A stretch of 64,000 bases of DNA from Trebonia sp035294225 (GCA_035294225.1 DATGLH010000093.1:18203-82202); one strand, 5' to 3'. Positions 27,178 to 36,544 are shown, counted from the stretch's first letter. Program-made: numbers and translations. The notes: generated from the sequence alone by a model not told the origin.

Positions 27178-27717
27178 GTGGCCGAGCCCACTGGCGTAGA
27201 GACACAAGCAGACGACGCGGCTTACTTCGACGAGGAGTACGCCGGCGAGGGATACGACGCGGAAGTTCCGTCGGAGTACACCACCGAGTCCACGGAGGCG
27301 GCGCCCCGGGCCGCGCGCCGGCCGGTGGTGACCGGCCACGCCTCGGGCACGGGCCGCCGCAAGGAGGCCATCGCCCGCGTCCGGATCGTCCCGGGCACCG
27401 GCCAGTGGACGATCAACGGCCGGTCGCTTGACGCGTATTTCCCGAACAAGGTGCATCAGCAGATCGTCAGCGAGCCGTTCGTGACGCTGGGCGCCGAGGG
27501 CAATTTCGACGTGATCGCGCGTATCACCGGCGGCGGCGTGACCGGCCAGGCCGGGGCGCTGCGGCTCGGCCTGGCGCGGGCCCTGACGCTTGTCGACCCG
27601 GAAAACCGCCCGCCGCTGAAGAAGGCCGGCTTCCTCACCCGGGACGCGCGGGTGAAGGAGCGGAAGAAGTACGGCCTCAAGAAGGCGCGCAAGGCGCCAC
27701 AGTACTCCAAGCGTTAA
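27178..27717 (+). CDS. rpsI: 30S ribosomal protein S9
   Basis: C-terminal tail touches P-site tRNA. GTG at 27178, preceded by AGGGAAGAG, gives MAEPTGVETQ and 179 residues; a GTG at 27148 overlapping the rplM stop is less likely. About 50 acidic residues precede the S9 core (GTGRRKEAIARVRIVPGTG), as in other Actinobacteria. Ends in KAPQYSKR. Confidence 0.95.
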   Translation: MAEPTGVETQADDAAYFDEEYAGEGYDAEVPSEYTTESTEAAPRAARRPVVTGHASGTGRRKEAIARVRIVPGTGQWTINGRSLDAYFPNKVHQQIVSEPFVTLGAEGNFDVIARITGGGVTGQAGALRLGLARALTLVDPENRPPLKKAGFLTRDARVKERKKYGLKKARKAPQYSKR

Positions 27718-27730
27718 TCGCGCCGACTGG

Positions 27731-27736
27731 TACCCT
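27731..27736 (+). promoter_or_regulatory. Leaderless-type -10 box for glmM
   Basis: TACCCT followed by eight bases and the ATG at 27745. No ribosome-binding site is visible, consistent with a leaderless transcript. Confidence 0.55.
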
Positions 27737-27744
27737 GACCCGAC

Positions 27745-29106
27745 ATGGGCCGGATGTTTGGTACGGACGGTGTCCGGGGCATTGCAGGGCGTGACCTGAC
27801 CGCGCGGCTCGCGCTGGACCTGGCCGTGGCGGCGGTGCCGGTGCTGGCGCCCGCCGCAACGCGGCCGGCGCGCCCGGTGGCGGTGATCGGCCGGGATTCC
27901 CGGGCCTCCGGCGACTTCCTCGAGGCCGCGGTTGTCGCCGGGCTGGCCAGCAGCGGCGTTGACGTGCTCAGGCTCGGGGTCATCCCCACTCCCGGCGTCG
28001 CCTACCTCACCGGGGCGCTTGACGCCGACTTCGGCGTGGTCCTTTCCGCGAGCCACAACCCGGCGCCGGACAACGGGATCAAGTTCTTCGGCCGCGGCGG
28101 GGTCAAGCTCCCGGACGAGGTGGAGGACGAGATCGAGGCGCGGCTGCGAGCCGGCGCCGGGGGCGCGCCGGACAGCGAGCCGTCCTTCGGCCGGGTCACC
28201 GACGCGTACTCCAAGCACGAACTCTACCTCGACCACCTGCTCGCCACGCTTCCGGCGCTGCCGGACGGGCGCGCCCCGCTGCACGGGCTGCGGGTCGTGG
28301 TGGACTGCGCCCACGGCGCCGCCTACAGCATCGGGCCGCGGGCGCTGCGCCGGGCCGGCGCGGAGGTCGTCGCGATCGGCGCCGCCCCGGACGGGCTGAA
28401 CATCAACGCGGGCGTCGGATCCACGCACCTGGAGACGCTGGCGGCGGCGGTCGTCGAGCACGGCGCGGACGCGGGCCTGGCCTTTGACGGCGACGCCGAC
28501 CGGTGCCTCGCGGTGGACGCGGACGGCAGCCCCCTCGACGGCGACCAGATCCTCACCGTGCTCGCCTCGCAGCTCAAGCAGGCCGGGCAGCTCACGGGCA
28601 ACGCCGTGGTGGTGACGGTGATGTCCAACCTCGGCTTCCACGACGCGATGCGCGAGGCGGGCATCACGGTGATCCAGACCCCCGTCGGCGACAAGCACGT
28701 CTACGCGGCCATGCAGGACGGCGGCTACGTGCTCGGCGGCGAACAGTCCGGGCACATCATCCAGATGGATCACGCGACCACCGGCGACGGCGTGCTGACC
28801 GGCCTGCACCTGCTGGCGGCGGTGAACCGCAGCGGCATCCCGGTGTCCGCCGCCGCCAAGATGATGACGAGGTACCCGCAGGTCCTGGTCAACGTGCACG
28901 GCGACAAGCACCGGGCGATGGCCGACCCGGCGCTGGACGCCGCGGTCAAGGCCGCCCAGGGCAGGCTCGGCGACGCCGGGCGCGTCCTGCTGCGGCCCAG
29001 CGGCACCGAGCCGGCGATCAGGGTGATGGTCGAGGCGCGGGAAAACGGGCTGGCGGAGGACATCGCGGGCCAGCTCGCGGAGGCGGTCCGCCGCGCGATG
29101 CGATGA
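27745..29106 (+). CDS. glmM: Phosphoglucosamine mutase
   Basis: Converts glucosamine-6-phosphate to glucosamine-1-phosphate for UDP-GlcNAc and peptidoglycan. 453 residues, ATG at 27745. The active-site phosphoserine is Ser103 in ASHNPAPDNGIK; the metal-binding FDGDADRCL, the sugar-binding GGEQSGH and the phosphate-binding RPSGTEPAIRV motifs are intact. Overlaps acpS by four bases. Confidence 0.96.
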   Translation: MGRMFGTDGVRGIAGRDLTARLALDLAVAAVPVLAPAATRPARPVAVIGRDSRASGDFLEAAVVAGLASSGVDVLRLGVIPTPGVAYLTGALDADFGVVLSASHNPAPDNGIKFFGRGGVKLPDEVEDEIEARLRAGAGGAPDSEPSFGRVTDAYSKHELYLDHLLATLPALPDGRAPLHGLRVVVDCAHGAAYSIGPRALRRAGAEVVAIGAAPDGLNINAGVGSTHLETLAAAVVEHGADAGLAFDGDADRCLAVDADGSPLDGDQILTVLASQLKQAGQLTGNAVVVTVMSNLGFHDAMREAGITVIQTPVGDKHVYAAMQDGGYVLGGEQSGHIIQMDHATTGDGVLTGLHLLAAVNRSGIPVSAAAKMMTRYPQVLVNVHGDKHRAMADPALDAAVKAAQGRLGDAGRVLLRPSGTEPAIRVMVEARENGLAEDIAGQLAEAVRRAMR

Positions 29107-29483
29107 TCGTCGGCGTCGGCATCGACGTTGTCGAGATCGCCCGGTTCGAGCAGGCGCTTAACCGTACGCGGCGCCTTGCCGAGCGGCTGTTCACCGAAGG
29201 AGAACAGGGCCTGCCCGCGCGGTCGCTGGCCGCGCGTTTCGCCGCCAAGGAGGCACTGGCCAAGGCCCTCGGAGCGCCGCGCGGGCTGCTGTGGACCGAT
29301 GCCGAGATCGTCACCGGGCCGCTCGGCAGGCCCGAGCTCAAGGTCTACCGCACGGTGGCCGAGGCAGCGGCGCGGCTGGGGGTACGGCGCTGGCACGTGT
29401 CGCTCAGCCACGACGGGGGCATCGCCACCGCCGTCGTCCTCGCCGAGGACGAGGGGGGCAGCGCGGGCCTCGGCTGGGTGTAA
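29103..29483 (+). CDS. acpS: Holo-[acyl-carrier-protein] synthase
   Basis: Transfers 4'-phosphopantetheine from CoA to acyl carrier protein. ATG at 29103 (ATGA overlap with glmM) gives MIVGVGIDVVEIARFEQAL and 126 residues. The magnesium ligands are in GIDVVEI and FAAKEALAKAL, and HVSLSHDGG is conserved. A longer upstream frame was rejected. Confidence 0.95.
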   Translation: MIVGVGIDVVEIARFEQALNRTRRLAERLFTEGEQGLPARSLAARFAAKEALAKALGAPRGLLWTDAEIVTGPLGRPELKVYRTVAEAAARLGVRRWHVSLSHDGGIATAVVLAEDEGGSAGLGWV

Positions 29484-29534
29484 GAGCGGCGCGGCTTCCG
29501 ACTGCGCCGCCGCTGACCGGGCAGACTATCCAAC

Positions 29535-31208
29535 GTGCGAGACGCTTACCAGGTAGGCAAGATCCGGGCGGCGGAGGCCGCCCTCATGGCGCTGGTCCCC
29601 GACGGCACGCTCATGCAGCGGGCGGCGGCGGGGCTGGCCTCGGTCTGCGCGGCCGTGCTCCGCGCGGGCCCGGGCGGGGTCTACGGATCCCGGGTCGTCG
29701 TGCTGGCGGGCACCGGGGACAACGGCGGGGACGCGCTGTACGCGGCGGCGGCGCTCGCCCGCCGGGGCGCCGCGGTGACGGCGATCCAGGCGGGGCCGCG
29801 CATCCACGCCGGGGGCGCCGGAGCCCTGCGGGCCGCGGGCGGCAGGATCATCCCGGTGATACCGCCCCGCGCTCCGGATGACACCCGGCCCGACGCCGGC
29901 GGCCGGTACGACGCCGGGCACGGCGTGCGGCAAGCGATCGGGCGTGCCGACCTGATCGTCGACGGGATGCTCGGCATCGGCGGCAAGGGCGGGCTCCGCG
30001 AACCGTACGCCACGCTGGCGCAGCTCGCGGCGAACTCCGGCGGCACCACGGTCGCGGTTGACCTGCCGAGCGGCATCGACGCGGATACCGGCGCCGTCGA
30101 AGGGCCCGCGGTGCGCGCCGACGTGACGGTGACGTTCGGGGCGGTCAAGCCGGGGCTGCTGATCGACCCGGGAGCGCTCCACGCGGGGGTGGTCGAGCTC
30201 GTCGACATCGGCCTCCGGCCGCACTTGCAGGGTCCTCCCGACGCCTCCGCCCCGCAGCGCGAGGACATCCGCGCCATGGTCCCGCAGCCGGGCACGGAGT
30301 CGAACAAGTACCGGCGGGGTGTCCTCGGCCTGCTCACGGGCAGCGACCGGTTCGCCGGCGCCGCCCTGCTGGCGGCCGGGGGAGCGGTCCGCGGCGGAGC
30401 GGGCATGGTCAGGCTCGTCACCGCGCCGACGGCGGCCGCGGCCGTGCGCCCCGCATGGCCCGAAGTGGTGATAACGGAACTCCCGGGAGACAGCCCCTCC
30501 CGTTCGGAAGAAGACATCGAAATTTCTCCCCGGGCCGGAACGCTGCGCTTCCCCGAGGACGTGGGACGGGTGCAGGCATGGGCCGCGGGACCCGGGATGG
30601 GGACGACCGACGTGGCGGCGGCCCGGCTGCGGGCCGTGCTGGACACCAGCCTGCCGGTGCTGGTGGACGCGGACGGGCTGTCGCTCCTGGCGCGGCACGA
30701 GGGCCTGCTGCCCCGTCCCGCCCCGACGCTGCTCACCCCGCACGCGGGCGAGCTCGGGCGGCTGCTCGGCGCCGACCCCGCCGACGTCGAGGCGCGCCGC
30801 CTCGAATACGCCCGGAGAGCCGCCACGGAATTCGGCGCCTGCGTGCTGCTCAAGGGGTCCACCACCGTGATCGCGCCGCCAGACGGCCTGGACCCGGTGC
30901 TCGTCAACACCACGGGCACGCCGTGGCTCGCGACCGCGGGCACTGGCGACGTGCTCTCGGGGCTGGCCGGCGCGCTGCTCGCACAGGGGCTGCTGCCGCC
31001 CCAGGCGGCGATCGCGGCGGCGTACCTGCACGGGCTCGCGGCCAGGCTCGCCGCGGCGGACCTGGCAGGCGCAGGCGCCATCCCGGCCCCGGCGGGCGGC
31101 ACCGTGGCGGGCGGGGAGCTGACGGGCGGGGGCGCGGGCGGCGGGGCGCCCATCGGTGCTTCCGATGTGATCAGGGCGCTCCCGATGGCTTTCCGTGCGC
31201 TGTACTAG
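29535..31208 (+). CDS. nnr: Bifunctional NAD(P)HX epimerase / ADP-dependent NAD(P)HX dehydratase
   Basis: Repairs hydrated NADH and NADPH. GTG at 29535; 557 residues. The N-terminal YjeF_N epimerase domain (about 1-220) has GTGDNGGDALYAA and the VDGMLGIGGKG segment. The C-terminal ribokinase-like dehydratase (about 245-510) has AAGPGMG, VLVDADGL, LTPHAGELGRL, LLKGSTTVI and the catalytic GTGDVLSG. The last 40 residues are Gly/Ala-rich. It sits between acpS and alr as in Streptomyces. Confidence 0.95.
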   Translation: MRDAYQVGKIRAAEAALMALVPDGTLMQRAAAGLASVCAAVLRAGPGGVYGSRVVVLAGTGDNGGDALYAAAALARRGAAVTAIQAGPRIHAGGAGALRAAGGRIIPVIPPRAPDDTRPDAGGRYDAGHGVRQAIGRADLIVDGMLGIGGKGGLREPYATLAQLAANSGGTTVAVDLPSGIDADTGAVEGPAVRADVTVTFGAVKPGLLIDPGALHAGVVELVDIGLRPHLQGPPDASAPQREDIRAMVPQPGTESNKYRRGVLGLLTGSDRFAGAALLAAGGAVRGGAGMVRLVTAPTAAAAVRPAWPEVVITELPGDSPSRSEEDIEISPRAGTLRFPEDVGRVQAWAAGPGMGTTDVAAARLRAVLDTSLPVLVDADGLSLLARHEGLLPRPAPTLLTPHAGELGRLLGADPADVEARRLEYARRAATEFGACVLLKGSTTVIAPPDGLDPVLVNTTGTPWLATAGTGDVLSGLAGALLAQGLLPPQAAIAAAYLHGLAARLAAADLAGAGAIPAPAGGTVAGGELTGGGAGGGAPIGASDVIRALPMAFRALY

Positions 31209-31221
31209 CGGCCTTACCCCT

Positions 31222-31227
31222 TACCAT
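31222..31227 (+). promoter_or_regulatory. Leaderless-type -10 box for alr
   Basis: TACCAT followed by eight bases and the ATG at 31236. This spacing argues for 31236 over the nearby ATG at 31230. Confidence 0.45.
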
Positions 31228-31235
31228 TGATGATC

Positions 31236-32348
31236 ATGGATAGCCACGCGCAGGCCCGCGTCGACCTCGGCGCGATCACCGGCAACGTCGCGGCACTGCG
31301 CGAGCATGTGGCCCCCAGCGCCGTCATGGCGGTGGTGAAGGCGAACGGCTACGGGCACGGGGCGGTGGCGGCGGCCCGCGCGGCGCTTCGCGGCGGGGCG
31401 GGCTGGCTGGGCGTGGTGCATGTGGCCGAGGCGCTCCAGCTGCGCGCCGCCGGCCTCGACAGCCCCGTGCTCTGCCTCATGGCGATCCCCGAGCACGCGC
31501 ACGGCGACGCGATCAGGGCCGGAGTGGACCTCAGCGCGGGCTCGCGGGATATGGTGCGGTGCCTGGCCGGCGCCGCGGCGCGGGTCGGCCGCCCGGCCCG
31601 GGTGCACCTGAAGGCCGACACCGGGCTGAGCAGGGGCGGCGCGACCCCCGCCGACTGGCCGTCGGTGGTCGACGCCGCGCTTGAGGCGCAGGCCGCGGGC
31701 CTGATCAGCGTCGTGGGGCTGTGGTCGCACTTCGCCTCCGCCGACGAGCCGGGGAACCCGTCGGTGGGGATGCAGCTCGCGGCGTTCGGCGAGGCGGTGA
31801 CGCTGGCGGAGAAGGCGGGGGCCGCCCCCGAGGTACGGCACATCGCGAACACGGCCGCCGCGATCGAGGTGCCCCAGGCGCGCTATGACCTCGTGCGGAT
31901 CGGGGGCGGGATCTTCGGCCTGTCCACGCTGCCCGGCGGCGCGCCGCCGTGGCTGCGGCCCGCGATGACGCTGCGCGCCCGGCTCGCGATGGTCAAGCGG
32001 GTGCCGGCCGGGACCGGCGTGTCATACGGCCACCGGTACGTCACCTCCAGGGAGACGACCCTCGGGCTCGTGCCGCTGGGCTACGCCGACGGCGTGCCGC
32101 GGTCCGCCAGGGGCCTGCCGCTGGTGTTCGCCCGCGGCCGGCGGTGGCCGATCGCGGGGACGGTGTGCATGGACCAGTTCGTGGTCGACTTCGGTGACGA
32201 GCCGGTCGCCGTGGGGGATGAGGTGGTGCTGTTCGGGCCCGGGGACGGCGGAGAGCCGACCGCCCAGGAGTGGGGCGACGCGCTTGGCACCATCTCCTAC
32301 GAGATCGCCACCGGAATCGGCGCCCGCGTGCCAAGGTCGTACACATGA
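31236..32348 (+). CDS. alr: Alanine racemase
   Basis: Makes D-alanine for peptidoglycan with pyridoxal phosphate. From ATG 31236 it has 370 residues. Lys35 in VVKANGYGHGA binds the cofactor; the catalytic tyrosine is in GTGVSYGHRY. IANTAAA, GYADG and GTVCMDQF are conserved. An ATG six bases earlier cannot be excluded. The stop overlaps tsaE by four bases. Confidence 0.95.
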   Translation: MDSHAQARVDLGAITGNVAALREHVAPSAVMAVVKANGYGHGAVAAARAALRGGAGWLGVVHVAEALQLRAAGLDSPVLCLMAIPEHAHGDAIRAGVDLSAGSRDMVRCLAGAAARVGRPARVHLKADTGLSRGGATPADWPSVVDAALEAQAAGLISVVGLWSHFASADEPGNPSVGMQLAAFGEAVTLAEKAGAAPEVRHIANTAAAIEVPQARYDLVRIGGGIFGLSTLPGGAPPWLRPAMTLRARLAMVKRVPAGTGVSYGHRYVTSRETTLGLVPLGYADGVPRSARGLPLVFARGRRWPIAGTVCMDQFVVDFGDEPVAVGDEVVLFGPGDGGEPTAQEWGDALGTISYEIATGIGARVPRSYT

Positions 32349-32884
32349 ACGAAGCGGTGTACTGGCACGAAGAGGTCACCGTCGCGACGGCGGCGCAGAT
32401 GCGGGCGCTCGGGCGGCGGCTCGCGTCGCTGCTGCGGGCGGGAGACCTGGTGATACTGAGCGGATCGCTGGGCGCGGGCAAGACCACGCTCACGCAGGGC
32501 ATCGGAGAAGGGCTCGGGGTGCGCGGGCCGGTGACGTCACCCACCTTCGTCATCGCGCGGGTGCACCCGCCGCTGAAACCGGCGGCGGGCCTGACCGCCG
32601 CCGGGCCGGCCCTGGTGCACGCCGACGCGTACCGGCTGGGCAGCGTGCTCGAGATGGACGACCTGGACCTGGATGCTGACACCGAGACGTCGGTGACGGT
32701 CGTGGAGTGGGGGGAGGGGCTGGCCGAGGGCCTGGCCGCGGACCGCCTGGAGATCACGATCGCCCCCGCGGCGGACGGCGTGTCGCTTGAGGGCGACTCG
32801 CCGCGGGCGGTGACGATCACCGGTATCGGCGAACGCTGGCGCGGCATCCAGTTGCCACCCGCGGATCTCGCCGATCGTCTATAG
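32345..32884 (+). CDS. tsaE: tRNA t6A biosynthesis ATPase TsaE
   Basis: ATPase partner of TsaB-TsaD in threonylcarbamoyl-adenosine formation on tRNA. ATG at 32345 overlaps the alr stop; 179 residues. Walker A GSLGAGKTTLTQG, the SPTFVI stretch, HADAYRL and VTVVEWGE are all typical. tsaB and tsaD lie 1.3 and 2.6 kb downstream. Confidence 0.95.
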   Translation: MNEAVYWHEEVTVATAAQMRALGRRLASLLRAGDLVILSGSLGAGKTTLTQGIGEGLGVRGPVTSPTFVIARVHPPLKPAAGLTAAGPALVHADAYRLGSVLEMDDLDLDADTETSVTVVEWGEGLAEGLAADRLEITIAPAADGVSLEGDSPRAVTITGIGERWRGIQLPPADLADRL

Positions 32885-32975
32885 TTCGGCCTGTACCGTT
32901 CCGGTTTGCACCTTCTCCTGGTCTCTAGGTCGCGGACGTCGATTCCGCACCGTCCAACCCCGCCGGAGGCACGCC

Positions 32976-34121
32976 GTGACTCAGCATGGGCCATTCCCCG
33001 GGCGGCCGCGTGGCCGCCGGGCACGTCCTGGCAACGACATGCCTGAGTGGGCAGGGTATGACGCCGTTCCGCAAGACCAGCGAGAATTCCCCGGCCTGAC
33101 GCCGGTCCGCGGCCGCGAGGCCCGCGCGCGCGACGGCCGGGTGCAGGACAGCCGGGCTCCCGACGGCTACCCGCCGGCCGGCCCCGGCTACCCGCCAGGC
33201 GGCCCCCGCCAGCCTGGCCAGGGACAGCCTGGCCAGGGACAGCCTCATCAGGGACAGCCTGGCCAGGGACGGCCTGGCCAGGCCCCTTGGCAGGGGCAGG
33301 CCTGGCCGCCGTCGCAGGGACCCGCGCGGCCCGGCGGCGAGGATCCCGTGGGCGAGGATCCGGTGGAGGCATTCGCGGAGCGCTGGCGGCGGCGCGGTAT
33401 CGACCCGCGTGAGGACCAGCGCGCCGGCCGCCGCAAACGCCGCCGGCTGCTGGTCGCGGGGGGCGTCGTCGCGGTGGTGATCGCGGTCGCGGTGTACTTC
33501 TTCACCGGGGGCAACGGCGGCTCCGCGAACCTCGGCCTCGGCTCGCTGGTCACGACGTTCCTGCCCGGCGAGCTCCAGCAGGTGCCGAACGCGTGCACGT
33601 CGGTGCCCGGCGCCACGCTCGCCCGGTACCTGCCCGGCCAGCTGAAGATGGCGGCCCCGCCGCTGAACGCCGGCGCCAACAGCCAGTGCACCTGGACGCT
33701 GGACAAGGCGCCGCTCTACCGGGTGCTAGAGGTGAACATGCAGGCGTACTCGCCGAGCGGGCTGGCTTCCGGCGACGGCAGCGCCACGTTCGCCGCGGAA
33801 GACGCCTACGCTGAGCTCGAGACCGCCAAGCAGAACCCCGGGCCCCGCAGCGGGCAGCCGAAGGCGACGGTGACAGACCTGCCCGGCATGCCCGGCGGCG
33901 CCGACACGTCCGCGTTCGAGGCGGCGCAGGTGTTCGACAACAGCGGCGCGGTCACCGACGTGGCGACCGTGGTCGTCCGTTACCGCAACGTCATCGTGAC
34001 CGTGGTGATGAACGGCCTCGACCATGCCAACAAGGGCAATTACGGACCGGTGTCGCCAAGCCTGCTCAGTTCGGCGGCGCAGACCGTCGCGCGTCAGGTA
34101 ACCGGCGAGCTCGTTCGCTGA
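32976..34121 (+). CDS. Membrane-anchored protein with Gly/Pro/Gln-rich N-terminal repeats, unknown function
   Basis: Not recognised. GTG at 32976 gives 381 residues. The first 140 are disordered and include five copies of a five-residue GQPGQ-type repeat, encoded by a 15-base DNA repeat (33210-33284). A basic RRRKRRR patch precedes one transmembrane helix (LLVAGGVVAVVIAVAVYFF, about 160-178). The external part of about 200 residues has two cysteines (ACTSVPG and SQCTWTL) and resembles secreted DUF3558-type sensor or binding domains, but this is a guess. Inserted between tsaE and tsaB. Confidence 0.75.
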   Translation: MTQHGPFPGRPRGRRARPGNDMPEWAGYDAVPQDQREFPGLTPVRGREARARDGRVQDSRAPDGYPPAGPGYPPGGPRQPGQGQPGQGQPHQGQPGQGRPGQAPWQGQAWPPSQGPARPGGEDPVGEDPVEAFAERWRRRGIDPREDQRAGRRKRRRLLVAGGVVAVVIAVAVYFFTGGNGGSANLGLGSLVTTFLPGELQQVPNACTSVPGATLARYLPGQLKMAAPPLNAGANSQCTWTLDKAPLYRVLEVNMQAYSPSGLASGDGSATFAAEDAYAELETAKQNPGPRSGQPKATVTDLPGMPGGADTSAFEAAQVFDNSGAVTDVATVVVRYRNVIVTVVMNGLDHANKGNYGPVSPSLLSSAAQTVARQVTGELVR

Positions 34122-34182
34122 CCCGTTACCGACTCGTGCGCTGAGAGTCGCCGAGGCTGTGCTCGGCCGCGGCAGCGTCGGC

Positions 34183-34188
34183 TACCCT
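34183..34188 (+). promoter_or_regulatory. Leaderless-type -10 box for tsaB
   Basis: TACCCT followed by eight bases and GTG at 34197. No Shine-Dalgarno sequence is visible. Confidence 0.5.
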
Positions 34189-34196
34189 TTTAGGTC

Positions 34197-34886
34197 GTGT
34201 TGCTGCTCGGATTGGACACCGCCACGCCCGCGGTGACCGTCGCGCTGCATGACGGCGGCCAGCCCCTGGCCCAGCTCGTCACGGTCGACGCGCACCGCCA
34301 CGCGGAACTGCTCGCCCCCGCGATCGCGAAGGTGATCGCCGACGCCGGCGCCGAGCGCGGCGATCTCACCGGTATCGCGGTCGGCGTCGGCCCGGGTCCC
34401 TACACGGGCCTGCGGATCGGGATCGTCACGGCCAAGGTGCTGGGCGCCGCGCTGGGCATCCCGGTCTACGGCGTGTGCAGCCTCGACGTGATCGCCGCCG
34501 ACGTGGAATGCGACGACGACTTCCTGGTAGCCACCGACGCGAGGCGCCGGGAGCTGTACTGGGCCCGTTACGACCGTACGAGGCGCCGGGTGGCCGGCCC
34601 GGCGGTCAGCGCGCCCGCGGCCATCTCCGACCGCGAGCTCGTGGCCGCGGGCGAGGGCGCCATGCTCTACCCCTGTCTCCTTCCGAACGGGCGGGGTCCC
34701 GCCTATCCAGCGGCGGCCACACTCTGCCGGATGGTCAGCGCCGCCCTCGCCGCCCAGACCGCGACCGGGGACGCCAGCGGGGATGCCGGCAGGGGCGCCG
34801 AGAGGGCGCTGCTTCCCCCCGAGCCGCTGTACCTGCGGCGGCCGGACGCACGCGAGCCCGGCGCGCCGAAGCGGGTGTCACGATGA
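34197..34886 (+). CDS. tsaB: tRNA t6A biosynthesis protein TsaB
   Basis: Scaffold paralogue of TsaD in the t6A complex. GTG at 34197 gives MLLLGLDTATPAVTVAL; 229 residues. The ASKHA-type N-terminal lobe has GVGPGPYTGLRIG and ATDARRRELYW. It lacks the metal-binding histidines of TsaD, as expected. Stop overlaps rimI by four bases. Confidence 0.94.
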   Translation: MLLLGLDTATPAVTVALHDGGQPLAQLVTVDAHRHAELLAPAIAKVIADAGAERGDLTGIAVGVGPGPYTGLRIGIVTAKVLGAALGIPVYGVCSLDVIAADVECDDDFLVATDARRRELYWARYDRTRRRVAGPAVSAPAAISDRELVAAGEGAMLYPCLLPNGRGPAYPAAATLCRMVSAALAAQTATGDASGDAGRGAERALLPPEPLYLRRPDAREPGAPKRVSR

Positions 34887-35440
34887 TGAGCGGACGGCAG
34901 GGCCGGGGCGCCCCGGCGAGCCAGGACGCCCCGGTCGGCGCGGCGAGCTCCGCCGGCCGTGCCGGCACCATCCGGCTGCGCCGGATGGTGCCGGCCGACC
35001 TCGCCGGCGTGATGGCGCTGGAGCACGAGCTGTTCCCCGGTGACCCGTGGAGCGACGAGACGTTCGCCGAGGAGGTCGTCCAGCCGCCGAGCAGCCGGCT
35101 GTACCTGGTCGCGGAGGCGCACACGGCGCAGGGCGGGCCCGTCGTGGCCGGGTACGCGGGGATGATGTTCGTGCCCGGCGGGGTTCAGGCGGACGTGCTG
35201 ACGATCGGGGTCGCCTCGGCCCACTGGGGCCAGGGCATCGGTTCGGCGCTGCTCGGCGCGCTCATCCAGGCCGCCAGGGACCGCGGCTGTACCGAGGTCT
35301 TCCTTGAAGTGCGGAAGGACAACCCGCGGGCCAGGGGGCTGTACCTGCGCCGCGGGTTCGAGGAGATCGGCGTGCGCCGCGGGTACTATCAGCCGTCCGG
35401 GGTGGATGCGATCGTGATGCGGAAGGACCTGCTACGGTGA
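34883..35440 (+). CDS. rimI: Ribosomal-protein-alanine N-acetyltransferase
   Basis: GNAT acetyltransferase of the S18 type. ATG at 34883 overlaps the tsaB stop; 185 residues. After about 28 Ala/Gly-rich residues, IRLRRMVPADLAGVMALEHELFPGDPWS starts the fold; the acetyl-CoA loop is HWGQGIGSALL and the catalytic-end motif is NPRARGLYLRRGFEEIG. Sits between tsaB and tsaD as in most Actinobacteria. Confidence 0.92.
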   Translation: MMSGRQGRGAPASQDAPVGAASSAGRAGTIRLRRMVPADLAGVMALEHELFPGDPWSDETFAEEVVQPPSSRLYLVAEAHTAQGGPVVAGYAGMMFVPGGVQADVLTIGVASAHWGQGIGSALLGALIQAARDRGCTEVFLEVRKDNPRARGLYLRRGFEEIGVRRGYYQPSGVDAIVMRKDLLR

Positions 35441-36468
35441 GCGGCCCGCTGGTACTGGGAATCGAGACGTCCTGCGACGAGACCGGCGCGGGGATCGTGC
35501 GGGGCCACGAACTGCTCGCGGACGAGGTGGCGTCCAGCATGGATCAGCACGCGCGGTTCGGCGGCGTGGTGCCCGAGGTGGCCAGCAGGGCGCACCTGGA
35601 GGCGATCCTGCCGGTGCTCGAGGGCGCGTTCGCCAAGGCCGGCGTCAAGCCGGCCAGCATCGACGCGGTCGCGGTGACCGCCGGCCCCGGGCTGGCCGGC
35701 GCCCTGATGGTGGGCGTGGCGGCCGCCAAGGCCTACGCCTACGCGCTGGGCAAGCCCTTGTACGGGGTGAACCACCTGGCGGCGCATGTCGCCGTCGACC
35801 AGCTGGAGCACGGCCCGCTGCCGTCGCCGTGCGTGTCCCTGCTGGTGTCCGGCGGCCATTCGTCGCTGCTCTTGGTGCCGGATGTGACCGGGGAGGTGCA
35901 GCCGCTCGGCGCGACGATCGACGACGCCGCGGGCGAGGCATACGACAAGGTGGCCAGGGTGCTCGGCATGCCGTTCCCCGGCGGGCCGCCGATCGATAAG
36001 GCCGCCGCCTCCGGCGACCCGGACGCGATCAAGTTCCCGCGCGCCAAATACCACGATGGCACGCTGGACTTCTCGTTCGCCGGACTGAAGACCGCGGTGG
36101 CCCGCTGGGTGGAGGCACGCCGCGACGCCGGCGAGGCGGTGCCGGTGGCGGATGTCGCCGCCTCGTTCCAGGAGGCCGTCGTCGACGTGCTGACCCGCAA
36201 GGCGGTCGCCGCCTGCCGGCAGTACGGCGTCCACGACCTGGTGATCGGCGGCGGCGTGGCCGCCAACTCCCGGCTCCGCGCGATGGCCGCCGAACGCTGC
36301 GAGAAGGCCGGCGTCCGGCTGCGCGTGCCGCGTCCCAGGCTGTGCACCGACAACGGCGCCATGGTCGCGGCCCTGGGCGCCTCGATCGTCGCGACCGGCC
36401 GCCCGCCATCGTCCCTCGGCCTGCCCGCCGACTCCTCGCTCCCGGTCACCGACGTCCTCCTCCACTGA
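35437..36468 (+). CDS. tsaD: tRNA N6-adenosine threonylcarbamoyltransferase
   Basis: Catalytic subunit for t6A37. GTG at 35437 overlaps rimI; 343 residues. Metal-binding HLAAH near residue 111, nucleotide motifs ETSCDETGAG and LVSGGHSSL, and GGGVAANSRLR are conserved. Last gene of the glmM-to-tsaD run, followed by convergent coxG. Confidence 0.96.
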   Translation: MSGPLVLGIETSCDETGAGIVRGHELLADEVASSMDQHARFGGVVPEVASRAHLEAILPVLEGAFAKAGVKPASIDAVAVTAGPGLAGALMVGVAAAKAYAYALGKPLYGVNHLAAHVAVDQLEHGPLPSPCVSLLVSGGHSSLLLVPDVTGEVQPLGATIDDAAGEAYDKVARVLGMPFPGGPPIDKAAASGDPDAIKFPRAKYHDGTLDFSFAGLKTAVARWVEARRDAGEAVPVADVAASFQEAVVDVLTRKAVAACRQYGVHDLVIGGGVAANSRLRAMAAERCEKAGVRLRVPRPRLCTDNGAMVAALGASIVATGRPPSSLGLPADSSLPVTDVLLH

Positions 36469-36478
36469 CGCCGTACGC

Positions 36479-36544
36479 CGCCGGCCGGCACCCTACCCGC
36501 CAGGCCGGGCCGCACCCGCCGGCCGGCACCCTACCCGCCAGGCC
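36479..36544 (+). repeat. 28-base direct repeat after tsaD
   Basis: Two identical 28-base copies (36479-36506 and 36517-36544) with the word GGCACCCTACCCGCC start 38 bases apart directly after tsaD. Non-coding. Confidence 0.7.

Noticed and set aside
29526..31031. 501-codon minus-strand frame opposite nnr
   Set aside because: Shadow of a well-supported bifunctional enzyme on the plus strand; no domain seen.
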